DNA of 40,952 nt, from contig CALKUQ010000066.1 of NCBI GenBank assembly GCA_937996705.1, positions 1-40,952 of the forward strand. Direction: 5' to 3'. Both the position numbers and the translations under genes were made by a program. Origin of the DNA: an uncultured Chlamydiae bacterium (GTDB lineage Bacteria; Chlamydiota; Chlamydiia; Chlamydiales; 2-12-FULL-49-11). Under the pieces are notes generated by a model. It was not told where the DNA came from. It ran no database searches and was given only the letters and a program-made list of their open reading frames with translations. This document shows, one piece after another, positions 1-8,182 of the stretch; position 1 is the first letter of the stretch, and each line of letters begins with the position of its first letter.

Positions 1-83
<83 letters not shown>

Positions 84-87
<4 letters not shown>

Positions 88-1247
88 CCCTCAAAGTCGA
101 GGTCGTGGGTGAAGGCGCCGTGAAGGCGCTTATTAAAGCGCATGATATCGTAGGAGTGCTTCAGCCAGAGAAAGGCTTGGGCAAAGAAGGGAAGGGGATC
201 ACTTTTCTGAAAAACTAGATCTTTGAAGTGGAAGAGGCGGCTAAAGAATAGGGGGAGTTTTTTGCAGGTGAGGGCAGACCTCCAGCCGTAGAGAAGCATT
301 CCTGGAGTAATTTGTTTTTCGATAGCAAGGTCAGCAGAGATCAGGGCGCTGTTAGTTCCAAAAAGGGCTTCATCAATTTTTGAGTCGTGGCTAAAGAGGG
401 TAATTCCGCTAGTGATGCGGGGGTTACATTCAATGGCATAAAGTTCGCCGCTCGGGAGTTCAATAAAATCAAAAGCTATTAATCCTGTGTATCTTATGTT
501 TTTTATGAGGTTTTGAACCCAGGAAAGAATCGCCTCATGCTCGACTGCTTTAAATGTCATGCAGTAGCTTCCTACAGTGGAATTGATCCGTCCCTTTTTT
601 TGTAGGGTAAAGTCTACTGGATAGGTAGAGTGGGCGTGGACTCTACCTTTATGGCAGATGCTAAAGGTGCAAAAGCTTTTCCCTTCAAGCCACTCTTGAG
701 CTACCCACGGTTGGTCTGAGGAGGGTTCAATTTCGGGGTAGGGGTCCCCTTGGTTAATTTTATAAACGCTTTGAGATGCTCTGGAATAACAAGCTTTAAG
801 GGCGTATTGGGGGAATTCGATTTTGTCAAGGTCGTCTAACGACTCTATGAGGACCGTTTTCGGGATTTTAATGTTTTCAGATTCTAGTAAGTTAATAAAG
901 AGAGACTTGTTGTGTAGTTTATAAAGAAGGGGATATTTTGAGGTAAAGACGGTGCACGTCTTGGGGAATTTGTTTTGGTGCTTAGCAATTAATAGGGCAT
1001 CCTCCCAAGCAGGAACAACAAAGTCGATCCCTTCATTTTTTACAATTTCTACCATTTTTTTTACATGCTCGAGGGGGGCAAATCTGGGGCTAGGGACAAG
1101 AAAGCATTTTTTTACGCAGTTAGAGAACCGACTTAAATGAAGGTTGCTTGTCTCGCTGACGTAAACTTCGTGACCCGCGTGACTTAAATTTCTAATGAAA
1201 TCTAAGGTAATTGGGGATCTGCCGTTAGAAATAAGAATGCGTTTCAT
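84..1247 (-). CDS. ATP-grasp domain protein (carbamoyl-phosphate-synthase-like fold)
   Basis: A 387-residue cytoplasmic protein of the ATP-grasp superfamily, whose members join a carboxylate to a nucleophile through an acyl-phosphate. The N-terminus (KRILISNGRSP) looks like the Rossmann-like pre-ATP-grasp domain. ATP-binding lysines are likely in NKSLF (about residue 110) and YALKACYSRAS (about 150). The Mg-binding end of the fold is visible as AFDFIELPSGELYAIECNPR. I chose the ATG at 1247 because GGAGAGG lies 4 bases upstream; an in-frame ATG at 1265 would add six residues with no ribosome site. The substrate cannot be read from the sequence; amino-acid ligase or a carbamoyl-phosphate-synthase-like activity are the usual options. 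It is divergent from rnc and appears monocistronic. Confidence 0.8.
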
Positions 1248-1291
1248 AAGTCCTCTCCATTTCATATTTTAAAATAGCGATTTAGAGATTT

Positions 1292-1303
1292 TTGTATATA
1301 CAA
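1292..1303. promoter_or_regulatory. 12-bp palindrome between divergent genes
   Basis: TTGTATATACAA is a perfect palindrome in the 100-bp gap between the divergent ATP-grasp and rnc genes, and it is flanked by AGAT and ATCT. Its position and AT-rich symmetry would suit an operator or overlapping promoter elements, but no regulator can be named and it could be chance in an AT-rich gap. Confidence 0.25.
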
Positions 1304-1347
1304 ATCTGTTGCTAAAAAAGTGAGAAAAAAGAGATCCTTTATCCTGT

Positions 1348-2046
1348 ATGGATCCACTTATAACCTTAAAAGAAAATCGAGCTGAAATTGAAAAAAAGCT
1401 CGGTTATGTGTTTGAAAATGAAGAACTTTTCCAACTGCCCTTTATTCATAAATCGTATTTTTATGAAAAGGAAGGGGTGGTAAAGGAGCATAACGAAAGG
1501 GTTGAGTTTTTAGGGGATGCAGTTCTTCAGCTTCTCATTACAAATCATTTGTATACCAATTATCCTAAAAAGGAGGAGGGGGAGCTTTCTCAGTATAGAT
1601 CTAAGCTTGTTGATTCTGCTGCCCTTGCTAGTTATACAGAAAAAATGGGAATCGGGGAGTTTCTTGTTTTGGGAAAAGGGGAGCGTAAGCAGGAGAAAAA
1701 GGGATCTCTTCTTGCTAATCTTTTTGAGGCTCTTCTCGGGGCCATTTATCTCGATGGGGGGCTTGATAAAGCCTCTTATTTTTTATTTAGCCAGCTTAAA
1801 GGGGAGATTAAATATGTGATGTGCGCCCCGTCGCAAAGCGCCAAAAGCATTCTTCAAGAGTGGGCGCAGAAAACTCATCAGCTTCTCCCTGAGTATACTG
1901 TGGTGGAAGAGAGTGGGCCTGATCACAAGAGGTTTTTCCGAATCCAGGCAAAAATTGGAGAAGAGCTGATTGGGGTAGGAGAGGGGTTTTCTAAAAAAGA
2001 GGCAGAAAAACAGGCGGCGGAGAATGCCCTAAAAAGGATGACATGA
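1348..2046 (+). CDS. rnc: Ribonuclease III
   Basis: Double-strand-specific endoribonuclease of 232 residues, the usual family length, that processes rRNA precursors and structured mRNAs in the cytoplasm. The catalytic domain carries the RNase III signature NERVEFLGDAVL (residues 49-60) and the second acidic cluster FEALLGAIYLDGG (about 127-139), which supply the Mg-binding Glu and Asp residues. A double-stranded RNA-binding domain fills about 160-230 and ends in the alanine-rich helix KKEAEKQAAENAL. The stop overlaps the start of radA by four bases (ATGA), so the two are translationally coupled; rnc-radA is also the order I recall in Chlamydia. Only a weak ribosome site precedes the ATG. Confidence 0.97.
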   Translation: MDPLITLKENRAEIEKKLGYVFENEELFQLPFIHKSYFYEKEGVVKEHNERVEFLGDAVLQLLITNHLYTNYPKKEEGELSQYRSKLVDSAALASYTEKMGIGEFLVLGKGERKQEKKGSLLANLFEALLGAIYLDGGLDKASYFLFSQLKGEIKYVMCAPSQSAKSILQEWAQKTHQLLPEYTVVEESGPDHKRFFRIQAKIGEELIGVGEGFSKKEAEKQAAENALKRMT

Positions 2047-3389
2047 AGCAAAAAGAGAGTTGGGTTTGCGCAGAGTGCGGGCATGATCAGGTCAAGTGGT
2101 CAGGGAATTGCTCTGCTTGTAAAAGATGGAATACGATTCAAAAATTTATAGAAGTAGCTGACATTAAACCTCGATTTATGAAAAGCAAGTCAAGACCTCA
2201 GCTTTTAAAAGAGATTGTCATTGATAAGTTTGATAAGATAGAGACCCGGTTAAAGGAGTTTGATAGGGTCTTAGGGGGAGGGGTGGTTCCCGGCTCTTTT
2301 AATTTAATAGGGGGGGACCCTGGTGTAGGCAAGTCGACACTTATGATGATGATTGCAAGAGAGATGTGTAAGACTGGAAGGAGAGTGCTCTATGTTTGTG
2401 GGGAAGAGTCTCTAGAACAGACTAAAGCTCGAGCCGAGAGATTGGGGATTGACGAGGATAATTTATACTTGTATTGCGAGACAATGTTTTCTAACATCAA
2501 AGCGCAGGTAGAGGAGTTAGAGCCCGATGTCCTTGTAGTTGATTCGATTCAGATTGTTTATAAACCCGAAATTGCATCACTTCCAGGCTCTGTTGTTCAG
2601 GTCAAGGAGGTTGCTATGGATTGTCTTCATATCGCAAAACAGATGGGGATCACCTCGTTTGTGATTGGCCATGTGACAAAGTCGGGAGATTTAGCCGGCC
2701 CGAGAGTTTTAGAACATATTGTCGATGTCGTCTTAGAGTTTGAGGGGGATCCTGATTTGGGCTTAAGGATCTTACGGGCTAGAAAAAATAGATTTGGCCC
2801 CACGGATGAAGTAGCCCTCTTCCAGATGGGGGAAGCAGGTTTAGAGGAAGTTGCAAATCCCTCTCAAGTATTTTTGAAAGAAAGGCTGAAGGAGTCGACA
2901 GGCTCTTGCATTGTTCCCACTATAGAGGGATCTAGGGCTATTTTGATTGAAATACAGGCTTTAGTGGCAACATCGGCCTATCCTACCAGTTCTAGGAGGG
3001 CAAGTGGAATTGATTCTAATAGGCTTGCGCTACTCCTTGCCGTCCTTGAAAAACGGGTAGGTCAGCATTATGGGAATCTTGATGTCTTTGTCTCAATCGC
3101 AGGGGGGCTTAAAATTAAAGAGCCTGCTATCGATCTTGCAGCAGCTCTTGCTATCGCCTCCTCTTTTTGCAATCACCCGATTGACCAACACACAGTGGTC
3201 CTTGGGGAGATTGGGCTTGGCGGGGAAATTCGAAGTGTTCCTCGGATTGAGAGCCGTATCAAGGAGGCTAAACACATGGGATTCAAGCGCTGTATCCTTC
3301 CCAAGCGCTCCCTTCCCAAAGATCAAAGCTCTCTTGAGCTTATCCCTGTCGAGCGCCTCGAAGAGGCTATAAATATTGTTCTAAGATAG
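2043..3389 (+). CDS. radA: DNA repair protein RadA
   Basis: RadA/Sms, a RecA-related helicase-type ATPase that promotes branch migration during recombinational repair. Domains in order: an N-terminal C4 zinc finger (CAECGH...CSACKRW, residues 9-29), a RecA-like core with Walker A GGDPGVGKST (about 90-99), the RadA-specific KNRFG motif (about 247), and a C-terminal Lon-protease-like domain that lacks peptidase activity in this family. At 448 residues it is normal length. The ATG lies inside the last codons of rnc. The 241 bases that follow, up to hemD, hold no recognisable gene and no convincing terminator. Confidence 0.97.
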   Translation: MKQKESWVCAECGHDQVKWSGNCSACKRWNTIQKFIEVADIKPRFMKSKSRPQLLKEIVIDKFDKIETRLKEFDRVLGGGVVPGSFNLIGGDPGVGKSTLMMMIAREMCKTGRRVLYVCGEESLEQTKARAERLGIDEDNLYLYCETMFSNIKAQVEELEPDVLVVDSIQIVYKPEIASLPGSVVQVKEVAMDCLHIAKQMGITSFVIGHVTKSGDLAGPRVLEHIVDVVLEFEGDPDLGLRILRARKNRFGPTDEVALFQMGEAGLEEVANPSQVFLKERLKESTGSCIVPTIEGSRAILIEIQALVATSAYPTSSRRASGIDSNRLALLLAVLEKRVGQHYGNLDVFVSIAGGLKIKEPAIDLAAALAIASSFCNHPIDQHTVVLGEIGLGGEIRSVPRIESRIKEAKHMGFKRCILPKRSLPKDQSSLELIPVERLEEAINIVLR

Positions 3390-3630
3390 ACATCTTTAGG
3401 AAATTCATTTTTCAAATAAAGGGAGTTTTGAAAGAGATCTAACAGTCTGAGTTGCCGGTTTATCAAATAAACCCACCATTCAGGTTATACGCGTCTGGCT
3501 AAGGTGTTTTTTCTGCAATAGAGGTGCTGTTCAAAATTGGATGGAGATAAAAAAATCTTTCGAATAAGATGAGGGGAAATTCTTCCAGTTCAAATGGTAA
3601 TAAATAATTTTAATAGAAAAGGGGTGTTCT

Positions 3631-4299
3631 ATGGAGTGTTTGGAAAAAAATGTGCTCTATTTGGGAATAGATCCAACGCATTTTAAGACGGAAAAGCATG
3701 TAGTTCATATGCCATTGATTAAAATTTTGAGGCGGCCTATTGATTCCAGGGAGCTTTTAAGGATTTTTGAGCACATACCTGACTACACTCACATCGTCTT
3801 TACAAGTAAAAGTTCGGTCAGAATTTTTTTGGCCTACTTAAAGATGCATGGCCACAGAGTAGAAGAGCTTGCAGATAAAAGGATTATTGCAATTGGTCAT
3901 GTCACTGCCTACTATTTGAAGGAGGAGGGGCTTCTCCCCTCGTATATAGCAGCAGATGAGACGGAAGAGGGGGTTGTGAGGGTGTTAGCCTCGCTTGATC
4001 TTAAGGATGCTTATGTCCTTTTACCCAAATCCTCTGCCCCAAGGATCCATTTAACCCACTTTTTAGTCGAGCATGAAGTGCGGCATCAAGTCTGCGTTTT
4101 GTATGACGCATGTGAGGACCACCCAAAACATCCGATTGATCTGGAATCGGTCGATGAGGTTATTTTCACAAACCCTCTCACCGTTGAAGCCTTTTTTTCG
4201 CTCTACCCGGAAATTCCGATGTCGATTAAACTTCATCCGTTAGGAAATGTGACGCGCGAGGCGCTTCGCACAAAATTAAAGGAATTACAGCCTGCATAA
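3631..4299 (+). CDS. hemD: Uroporphyrinogen-III synthase
   Basis: HemD-family enzyme of 222 residues that closes and inverts ring D of hydroxymethylbilane to give uroporphyrinogen III in haem synthesis. The family has few invariant residues, so recognition rests on the two-lobed pattern: VFTSKSSVRIFL at the first lobe (about 56-67), IAIGHVTAYYLKEEG in the middle, VLLPKSSAPR (about 130) where related enzymes have a Gly/Ser-rich loop, and EVIFTNPLTVEAFF followed by LGNVTREAL near the C-terminus. The ATG is preceded by a purine run (AAAAGGGG). sodA starts 15 bases after the stop, so the two are probably co-transcribed. No hemC is visible in the window. Confidence 0.85.
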   Translation: MECLEKNVLYLGIDPTHFKTEKHVVHMPLIKILRRPIDSRELLRIFEHIPDYTHIVFTSKSSVRIFLAYLKMHGHRVEELADKRIIAIGHVTAYYLKEEGLLPSYIAADETEEGVVRVLASLDLKDAYVLLPKSSAPRIHLTHFLVEHEVRHQVCVLYDACEDHPKHPIDLESVDEVIFTNPLTVEAFFSLYPEIPMSIKLHPLGNVTREALRTKLKELQPA

Positions 4300-4314
4300 C
4301 AAGGAGATACGAAA

Positions 4315-4899
4315 ATGGTTTATGAGTTACCAAAACTTCCTTACGCATTTGATGCGCTAGAGCCCTATATTGATGCTAAAACAATGGAGATTCATTATAC
4401 AAAGCATCATCAAACCTACTTAAATAATTTAAATGCTGCCCCTGATGTAAATTTCACTCTCTCGATTGAGGAGCTTTTGCTCTCTGACTTGCGCCCGGTT
4501 ATCCAGAACCAAGGGGGTGGGCACCACAATCATACCCTTTTCTGGAATATGATGAAGCAAAATGGTGGCGGGTCTCCTAAAGGGGAGCTGTTGAGCGCTA
4601 TTGAGAAAGAGTTTACCTCGTTTGATAAGTTTAAAGAAGATTTCACGAAAGCCGCTTTGACACAGTTTGGCTCAGGCTGGGCATGGCTTGTGAAAAATAA
4701 ATCTGATAATAAAATTTTTATTTTGCAAACCCCAAACCAAAATCACCCCCAGATTGGTCAAAATATTCCTATACTAGGAATCGATGTTTGGGAGCATGCT
4801 TATTATTTGAAGTACCAAAATAAGCGAGCAGAATATATAAATAATTTTTGGAATGTGATAAATTGGGATTTTTGCTCCTCTCAATATAGTCAGAGATAG
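4315..4899 (+). CDS. sodA: Superoxide dismutase, Mn type by sequence
   Basis: Fe/Mn-family superoxide dismutase that disproportionates superoxide to oxygen and peroxide. The four metal ligands are visible: His27 (HYTKHH), His73 (HHNHTLFW), and Asp157 and His161 in the signature DVWEHAYY. The GGGHHNH context and Gln142 are features of the Mn rather than the Fe subgroup, although metal use cannot be proved from sequence. At 194 residues it is slightly short, with an abbreviated C-terminus. AAGGAG lies eight bases before the ATG. sodA followed by accD and dut is the gene order known from Chlamydia. Confidence 0.96.
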   Translation: MVYELPKLPYAFDALEPYIDAKTMEIHYTKHHQTYLNNLNAAPDVNFTLSIEELLLSDLRPVIQNQGGGHHNHTLFWNMMKQNGGGSPKGELLSAIEKEFTSFDKFKEDFTKAALTQFGSGWAWLVKNKSDNKIFILQTPNQNHPQIGQNIPILGIDVWEHAYYLKYQNKRAEYINNFWNVINWDFCSSQYSQR

Positions 4900-4920
4900 T
4901 TCTAAATAGCTTAATTTTGG

Positions 4921-4926
4921 TATAAT
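4921..4926 (+). promoter_or_regulatory. Putative -10 box upstream of accD
   Basis: A perfect TATAAT sits 26 bases before the accD start in the 52-base gap after sodA. No good -35 is present at 16-18 bases (best is TAGTTC or similar). The ribosome site GGAGGG follows at 4942-4947. It may give accD-dut-ptsN their own promoter. Confidence 0.45.
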
Positions 4927-4951
4927 TAGGGCATAATGATCGGAGGGATTA

Positions 4952-5857
4952 ATGATAGATTTTGTTAGATTATTCCGCAGGTCGGGTCCTAAAATTAAAA
5001 TTGAGCTATCAAAGAAGGATCGATTTAGCGGTTGGGTCAAATGTTCCGGGTGTAGTGAGCTTGTCCATGCAGAGGAGCTCTCTGAGTGCTTAAACTGTTG
5101 CCCTAAGTGTGGCTATCACTACAGACTTACTCTGGAACAAAGAATCAATCTCCTTGCAGATGAAGGCTCATTTCAAGAAATGTTTTGTGATTTGACCCCG
5201 TCTGACCCTCTCAATTTTTCTGATACAGAGAGCTACCAAAGTAGACTAGAGAGAACCATTGAAAAAACGGGGAGAAATGAGGCGATAGCTTGCGGCGTCT
5301 GTAAAATTAACGACCAAGAGACTGCGTTAGGTGTCTTTGACTTCTCTTTTATGGGAGGATCAATGGGCTCTGTAGTAGGAGAGAGAATTACAAGATTAGT
5401 CGAATTTGCCACCCTTGAAGGTCTTCCTGTAGTGATTGTCTCCGCTTCTGGGGGAGCCCGTATGCAAGAATCGATTTTTTCTTTGATGCAAATGGCAAAA
5501 ACCTCCGCTGCTTTAGCAAGACTTAGCAGTGCAAGACTCCCTTTTATTTCTGTTCTAACCAATCCTACAACAGGGGGGGTAACTGCATCTTTTGCATCCC
5601 TGGGTGATATTATTATGGGAGAGCCGGGTGCTTTAATCGGATTTGCAGGGCCTAGGGTGATAGAGCAAACAATGAGGCAAAAATTGCCAGAAGGGGCGCA
5701 GAAATCTGAGTTTCTTCAAGAAAAGGGGATGCTCGACCTAGTTGTTCCGAGAAAAGAAATGAAAGAAAAACTCTCTTTTTTCCTTGAATTTTTTATGCAA
5801 AAGCGTGCAAAGTCAGACCGAAAGAAACCAAAAATTCAGGAATACACAGCAGTATGA
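4952..5857 (+). CDS. accD: Acetyl-CoA carboxylase carboxyltransferase, beta subunit
   Basis: Beta subunit of the carboxyltransferase that moves the carboxyl group from biotin to acetyl-CoA, giving malonyl-CoA for fatty-acid synthesis. The N-terminal four-cysteine zinc ribbon is intact (CSGCSEL...CLNCCPKCGY). The crotonase-like core shows FDFSFMGGSMGSVVGE, SASGGARMQE, and the oxyanion-hole region TNPTTGGVTASFASLGD, followed by GFAGPRVIEQT. It has 301 residues, normal for the family. GGAGGG precedes the ATG at good spacing. The stop overlaps the dut start by four bases. The partner accA is not in the window. Confidence 0.97.
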   Translation: MIDFVRLFRRSGPKIKIELSKKDRFSGWVKCSGCSELVHAEELSECLNCCPKCGYHYRLTLEQRINLLADEGSFQEMFCDLTPSDPLNFSDTESYQSRLERTIEKTGRNEAIACGVCKINDQETALGVFDFSFMGGSMGSVVGERITRLVEFATLEGLPVVIVSASGGARMQESIFSLMQMAKTSAALARLSSARLPFISVLTNPTTGGVTASFASLGDIIMGEPGALIGFAGPRVIEQTMRQKLPEGAQKSEFLQEKGMLDLVVPRKEMKEKLSFFLEFFMQKRAKSDRKKPKIQEYTAV

Positions 5858-6303
5858 GTCGTGAAAAAAAAGAAGTCTTTGTAGTTTGTGGAGAGGAGGG
5901 GATGATCCCTCTATACGCAACCCCTTTTGCAAGTGGCGCAGATGTTTATGCAAGTTTGAATGAGCCTTTAGTGATGAAGCCTGGAGAGAGCGCGCTCATT
6001 CCCACAGGTCTATTTTTTGAGATCCCTGAGGGGTATGAAATTCAAGTTAGACCAAGAAGTGGACTTGCCCTAAAAAATCAGATCACCGTATTGAATACTC
6101 CTGGAACGATCGACTCTGACTATCGAGGGGAACTGAAGGTGATTTTAATCAATCATGGCAAGCAAGAGTTTATAGTAGAGCCTAAGATGCGTATTGCTCA
6201 AATTGTCCTTGCGTCGGTTGTAAGGGCAGAATTTATCCTAGCTGAAGAGGTGACCTCGACTGAAAGAGGCTCTGGCGGGTTTGGACATACAGGAAGGTAT
6301 TAA
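5854..6303 (+). CDS. dut: dUTP pyrophosphatase
   Basis: Homotrimeric dUTPase of 149 residues that hydrolyses dUTP to dUMP and pyrophosphate, keeping uracil out of DNA and supplying dTMP synthesis. All five motifs are present: SGADVYA (1), RPRSGLALK (2), LNTPGTIDSDYRGE (3, with the catalytic Asp and uracil-binding Tyr), RIAQIVL (4) and RGSGGFGHTGRY (5, the glycine-rich C-terminal arm). The ATG lies inside the end of accD (ATGA overlap). Confidence 0.97.
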   Translation: MSREKKEVFVVCGEEGMIPLYATPFASGADVYASLNEPLVMKPGESALIPTGLFFEIPEGYEIQVRPRSGLALKNQITVLNTPGTIDSDYRGELKVILINHGKQEFIVEPKMRIAQIVLASVVRAEFILAEEVTSTERGSGGFGHTGRY

Positions 6304-6304
6304 T

Positions 6305-6736
6305 ATGATAGCAGTAGAAAAAGAACCTTTTACTGTTGCTTTTATCGATGCACAGAGCAAAGAAGAGGCAATAGCAACGTTAGTAGCAGAGTTGGATGTA
6401 GATCATAGAATTATTTATCAGTCTGTGATCGAAAGAGAGAAGGTTATTTCTACTGGTATTGGAATTGGCATTGCGATTCCTCATGCAAAAAGCCCGGTAG
6501 TTGAGGAATTTAATGTTGTAGTGGGAATTGTAACTCATGGTGGGATCGATTGGGATTCGATTGATCATTTGCCTGTAAAGTTGATCATATTAATTTGTGG
6601 TCCTGATGATCAACATAAAGAGTATCTACAACTTCTGTCCAGTTGGACTAAAAAAATCAAACAAGAGAGAGTAAGACAGGCACTTTTTTTCGCAAAAACT
6701 CGAGAAGAAGTTGTAAAAATTTTAACAGAATGCTAA
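6305..6736 (+). CDS. ptsN: PTS EIIA-Ntr-type regulatory protein
   Basis: A stand-alone EIIA-Ntr domain of 143 residues. The phosphorylatable histidine is His60 in GIAIPHAKSP. In other bacteria PtsN takes phosphate from EI-Ntr and NPr and signals nitrogen or potassium status rather than importing sugar; which partners exist here cannot be seen. I chose the ATG at 6305, one base after the dut stop, because AGGAAGG lies about eight bases upstream; an in-frame ATG at 6281 lies inside dut and lacks a site. dut-ptsN-ptsN2 is a chlamydial gene order. Confidence 0.92.
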   Translation: MIAVEKEPFTVAFIDAQSKEEAIATLVAELDVDHRIIYQSVIEREKVISTGIGIGIAIPHAKSPVVEEFNVVVGIVTHGGIDWDSIDHLPVKLIILICGPDDQHKEYLQLLSSWTKKIKQERVRQALFFAKTREEVVKILTEC

Positions 6737-6746
6737 CTTGTGCAAC

Positions 6747-7445
6747 ATGGACCTAAGAAAAAAAGATGTAGCTGAACTTTTAACAGTCAGCGAAGAGACG
6801 ATCAATCACCTCGTAGAAAAACAGAGGCTCCCTTGTTATACATTAGGCGGGGAGTACCGATTCAATCGAAGTGAAATTGAAGATTGGATGGTAAAAGTTT
6901 TAGCATCAGAGAGAGAGCTCCTTCCCTTTGGATCAGGTCAAGGGGAAAAAGCGCCCTGGCAACAGTTTGGCCTCTATCGAGCTGTCCATCGAGGAGAGGT
7001 AATTTCGGGTATTGATACGGCCTCTAAAGAAGAATTAATTTATATGACACTCGACAGTGTCTCAGAGAAGTTGCATTTAAACACAGAGGCAGTAGCAGAG
7101 TTATTTCTAGAAAGGGAAAATCTGATGCCGACAGCGCTGAATCAAGGAATTGCTATCCCCCACACCAGAGAATTTCTCATTACTGGCCTTTTTGATGCAG
7201 TTGTTGTAGTCTACCCAAAATCGCCAATTGATTGGGGAGCCTTAGATCAAGAGCCTGTCCATACCCTCTTTTTCCTCTTTGCTTGTGACGATCGTAGACA
7301 TCTCAACTTGCTTGCGAAAATCGCCCATTTTATCAGCTCAGAGGAGCATCTCAATTTCCTCAAAACCCGCCCAGAAAAAAACCCACTGCTCGATTTCATC
7401 AAACAATGGGAATCTTCTATTAAAGCCCCCCTATCTCTGGCTTAA
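6747..7445 (+). CDS. EIIA-Ntr domain protein with an N-terminal helix-turn-helix
   Basis: A 232-residue fusion. Residues 1-50 form an excisionase/MerR-type winged helix-turn-helix (KKDVAELLTVSEETINHLV...PCYTLGGEYRFNRSEIEDWM). Residues about 80-225 form an EIIA-Ntr domain with the phosphohistidine in QGIAIPHTREF (about His139). This is the second ptsN-like gene of Chlamydiota. The architecture suggests a DNA-binding protein whose activity could follow phosphorylation of the EIIA domain. ATG 6747 has no good ribosome site; an in-frame TTG at 6738, one base after the ptsN stop, is an alternative, and translation is probably coupled to ptsN. The stop converges with the minus-strand gene at 7442. 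Confidence 0.9.
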   Translation: MDLRKKDVAELLTVSEETINHLVEKQRLPCYTLGGEYRFNRSEIEDWMVKVLASERELLPFGSGQGEKAPWQQFGLYRAVHRGEVISGIDTASKEELIYMTLDSVSEKLHLNTEAVAELFLERENLMPTALNQGIAIPHTREFLITGLFDAVVVVYPKSPIDWGALDQEPVHTLFFLFACDDRRHLNLLAKIAHFISSEEHLNFLKTRPEKNPLLDFIKQWESSIKAPLSLA

Positions 7446-7963
7446 TCAGTATCGACTTCAGGTTGGGGAGGAATTTCAAGAGAGGAGGGTCTTAGGTCAG
7501 AGTAGTGGCCAACTTCTTCAGATTTCTTTTTTGATTCAGTTTGTGCCATATAGGGATCTGAAACTCGTTTAAAATAGGGGAGATTTGCAGGTTTAAAGAG
7601 GCCAGTCCATAAGCCTCCTTCTGGATCAGAAGTTATTCTTGCGCCGTGCAGAGCAATCCCAGCTCCTCTAGTTGTCCGAGCCTCTTTTATCAGTTTGTCT
7701 ATTTCTTGCTTATATTGTAAGCTGCTTGAGCCTTGAGCTCTGGAACTTTTAGGGGTTTGAGGAGCTTCTAGGTCTGGGGGCGAGCCTGATCGCGCGCCTG
7801 TTGGTGGAAAAAGGATTTTTCCTGCAATCGATCCTATTTTGTATGCACCAAGACAGATAGCTCCCAAGAGTGCTCCCGCTAACAAAGCTTTGGCACTAAT
7901 TTCAGCGGTCTCTCTTGGAATTGTTAAAAGGGGAGCCCCCCCTAAAGAAATCGCAAGTGACAT
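7442..7963 (-). CDS. Hypothetical membrane-anchored protein
   Basis: I do not recognise this 173-residue protein. The N-terminus has a glycine/alanine-rich hydrophobic stretch (about residues 24-50, LLAGALLGAICLGAYKIG) that should form one membrane segment. A proline/serine-rich linker follows (about 53-80), then a charged soluble tail of 90 residues. No catalytic motif is visible. A purine-rich GGGGAT precedes the ATG, and a TATAAT lies upstream at 8032-8037. The gene is convergent with the EIIA gene (four-base overlap) and downstream of, but separated by a terminator from, clpC. It could be an inclusion-membrane or envelope protein, but that is a guess. Confidence 0.6.
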   Translation of the reverse strand: MSLAISLGGAPLLTIPRETAEISAKALLAGALLGAICLGAYKIGSIAGKILFPPTGARSGSPPDLEAPQTPKSSRAQGSSSLQYKQEIDKLIKEARTTRGAGIALHGARITSDPEGGLWTGLFKPANLPYFKRVSDPYMAQTESKKKSEEVGHYSDLRPSSLEIPPQPEVDTD

Positions 7964-8031
7964 AGTTTATCCCCATTTTTATTATGATGTTTTTATTATG
8001 AATCTAGTTTTATTGAATGTAATATATGATA

Positions 8032-8037
8032 ATTATA
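8032..8037 (-). promoter_or_regulatory. Putative -10 box for the small membrane protein
   Basis: Read on the minus strand this is a perfect TATAAT, about 70 bases before the ATG at 7963. The hexamer 17 bases further upstream is TTTTAA, a weak -35. The surrounding 200 bases (7964-8172) are very AT-rich and otherwise hold only the clpC terminator. Confidence 0.4.
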
Positions 8038-8148
8038 CCATAGATTCACTTTGATTAAAATTATTTTTTAAAAAATGGGTGGAAAAGCGGAGGAAATCTA
8101 TCTTAAACTGCTTGTATTTAAAGAGTTAAGAAGGTGATGTCCGGGCTG

Positions 8149-8182
8149 AAAAAAAACTAGTTAGCGGTTAGGCTAACTAGTT
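8149..8182 (-). terminator. Intrinsic terminator of clpC
   Basis: The 11-base arms AACTAGTTAGC (8155-8165) and GCTAACTAGTT (8172-8182) are exact inverted repeats with a 6-base loop. On the minus strand the stem is followed directly by a run of U (eight A on the plus strand, 8149-8156, the first two of which pair in the stem). The stem includes the clpC stop codon, so terminator and coding end overlap. Confidence 0.85.

Noticed and set aside
3093..3326. Other antisense ORFs of 60-120 codons inside genes (for example in radA, clpC, accD and the AsmA-like gene)
   Set aside because: They have no free-standing homologue in the window and nothing else marks them as genes; they are the usual shadows of long coding regions.
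3390..3630. A remnant of hemC between radA and hemD
   Set aside because: Expected from the chlamydial gene order, but no frame gives recognisable porphobilinogen deaminase motifs; only very short ORFs are present.
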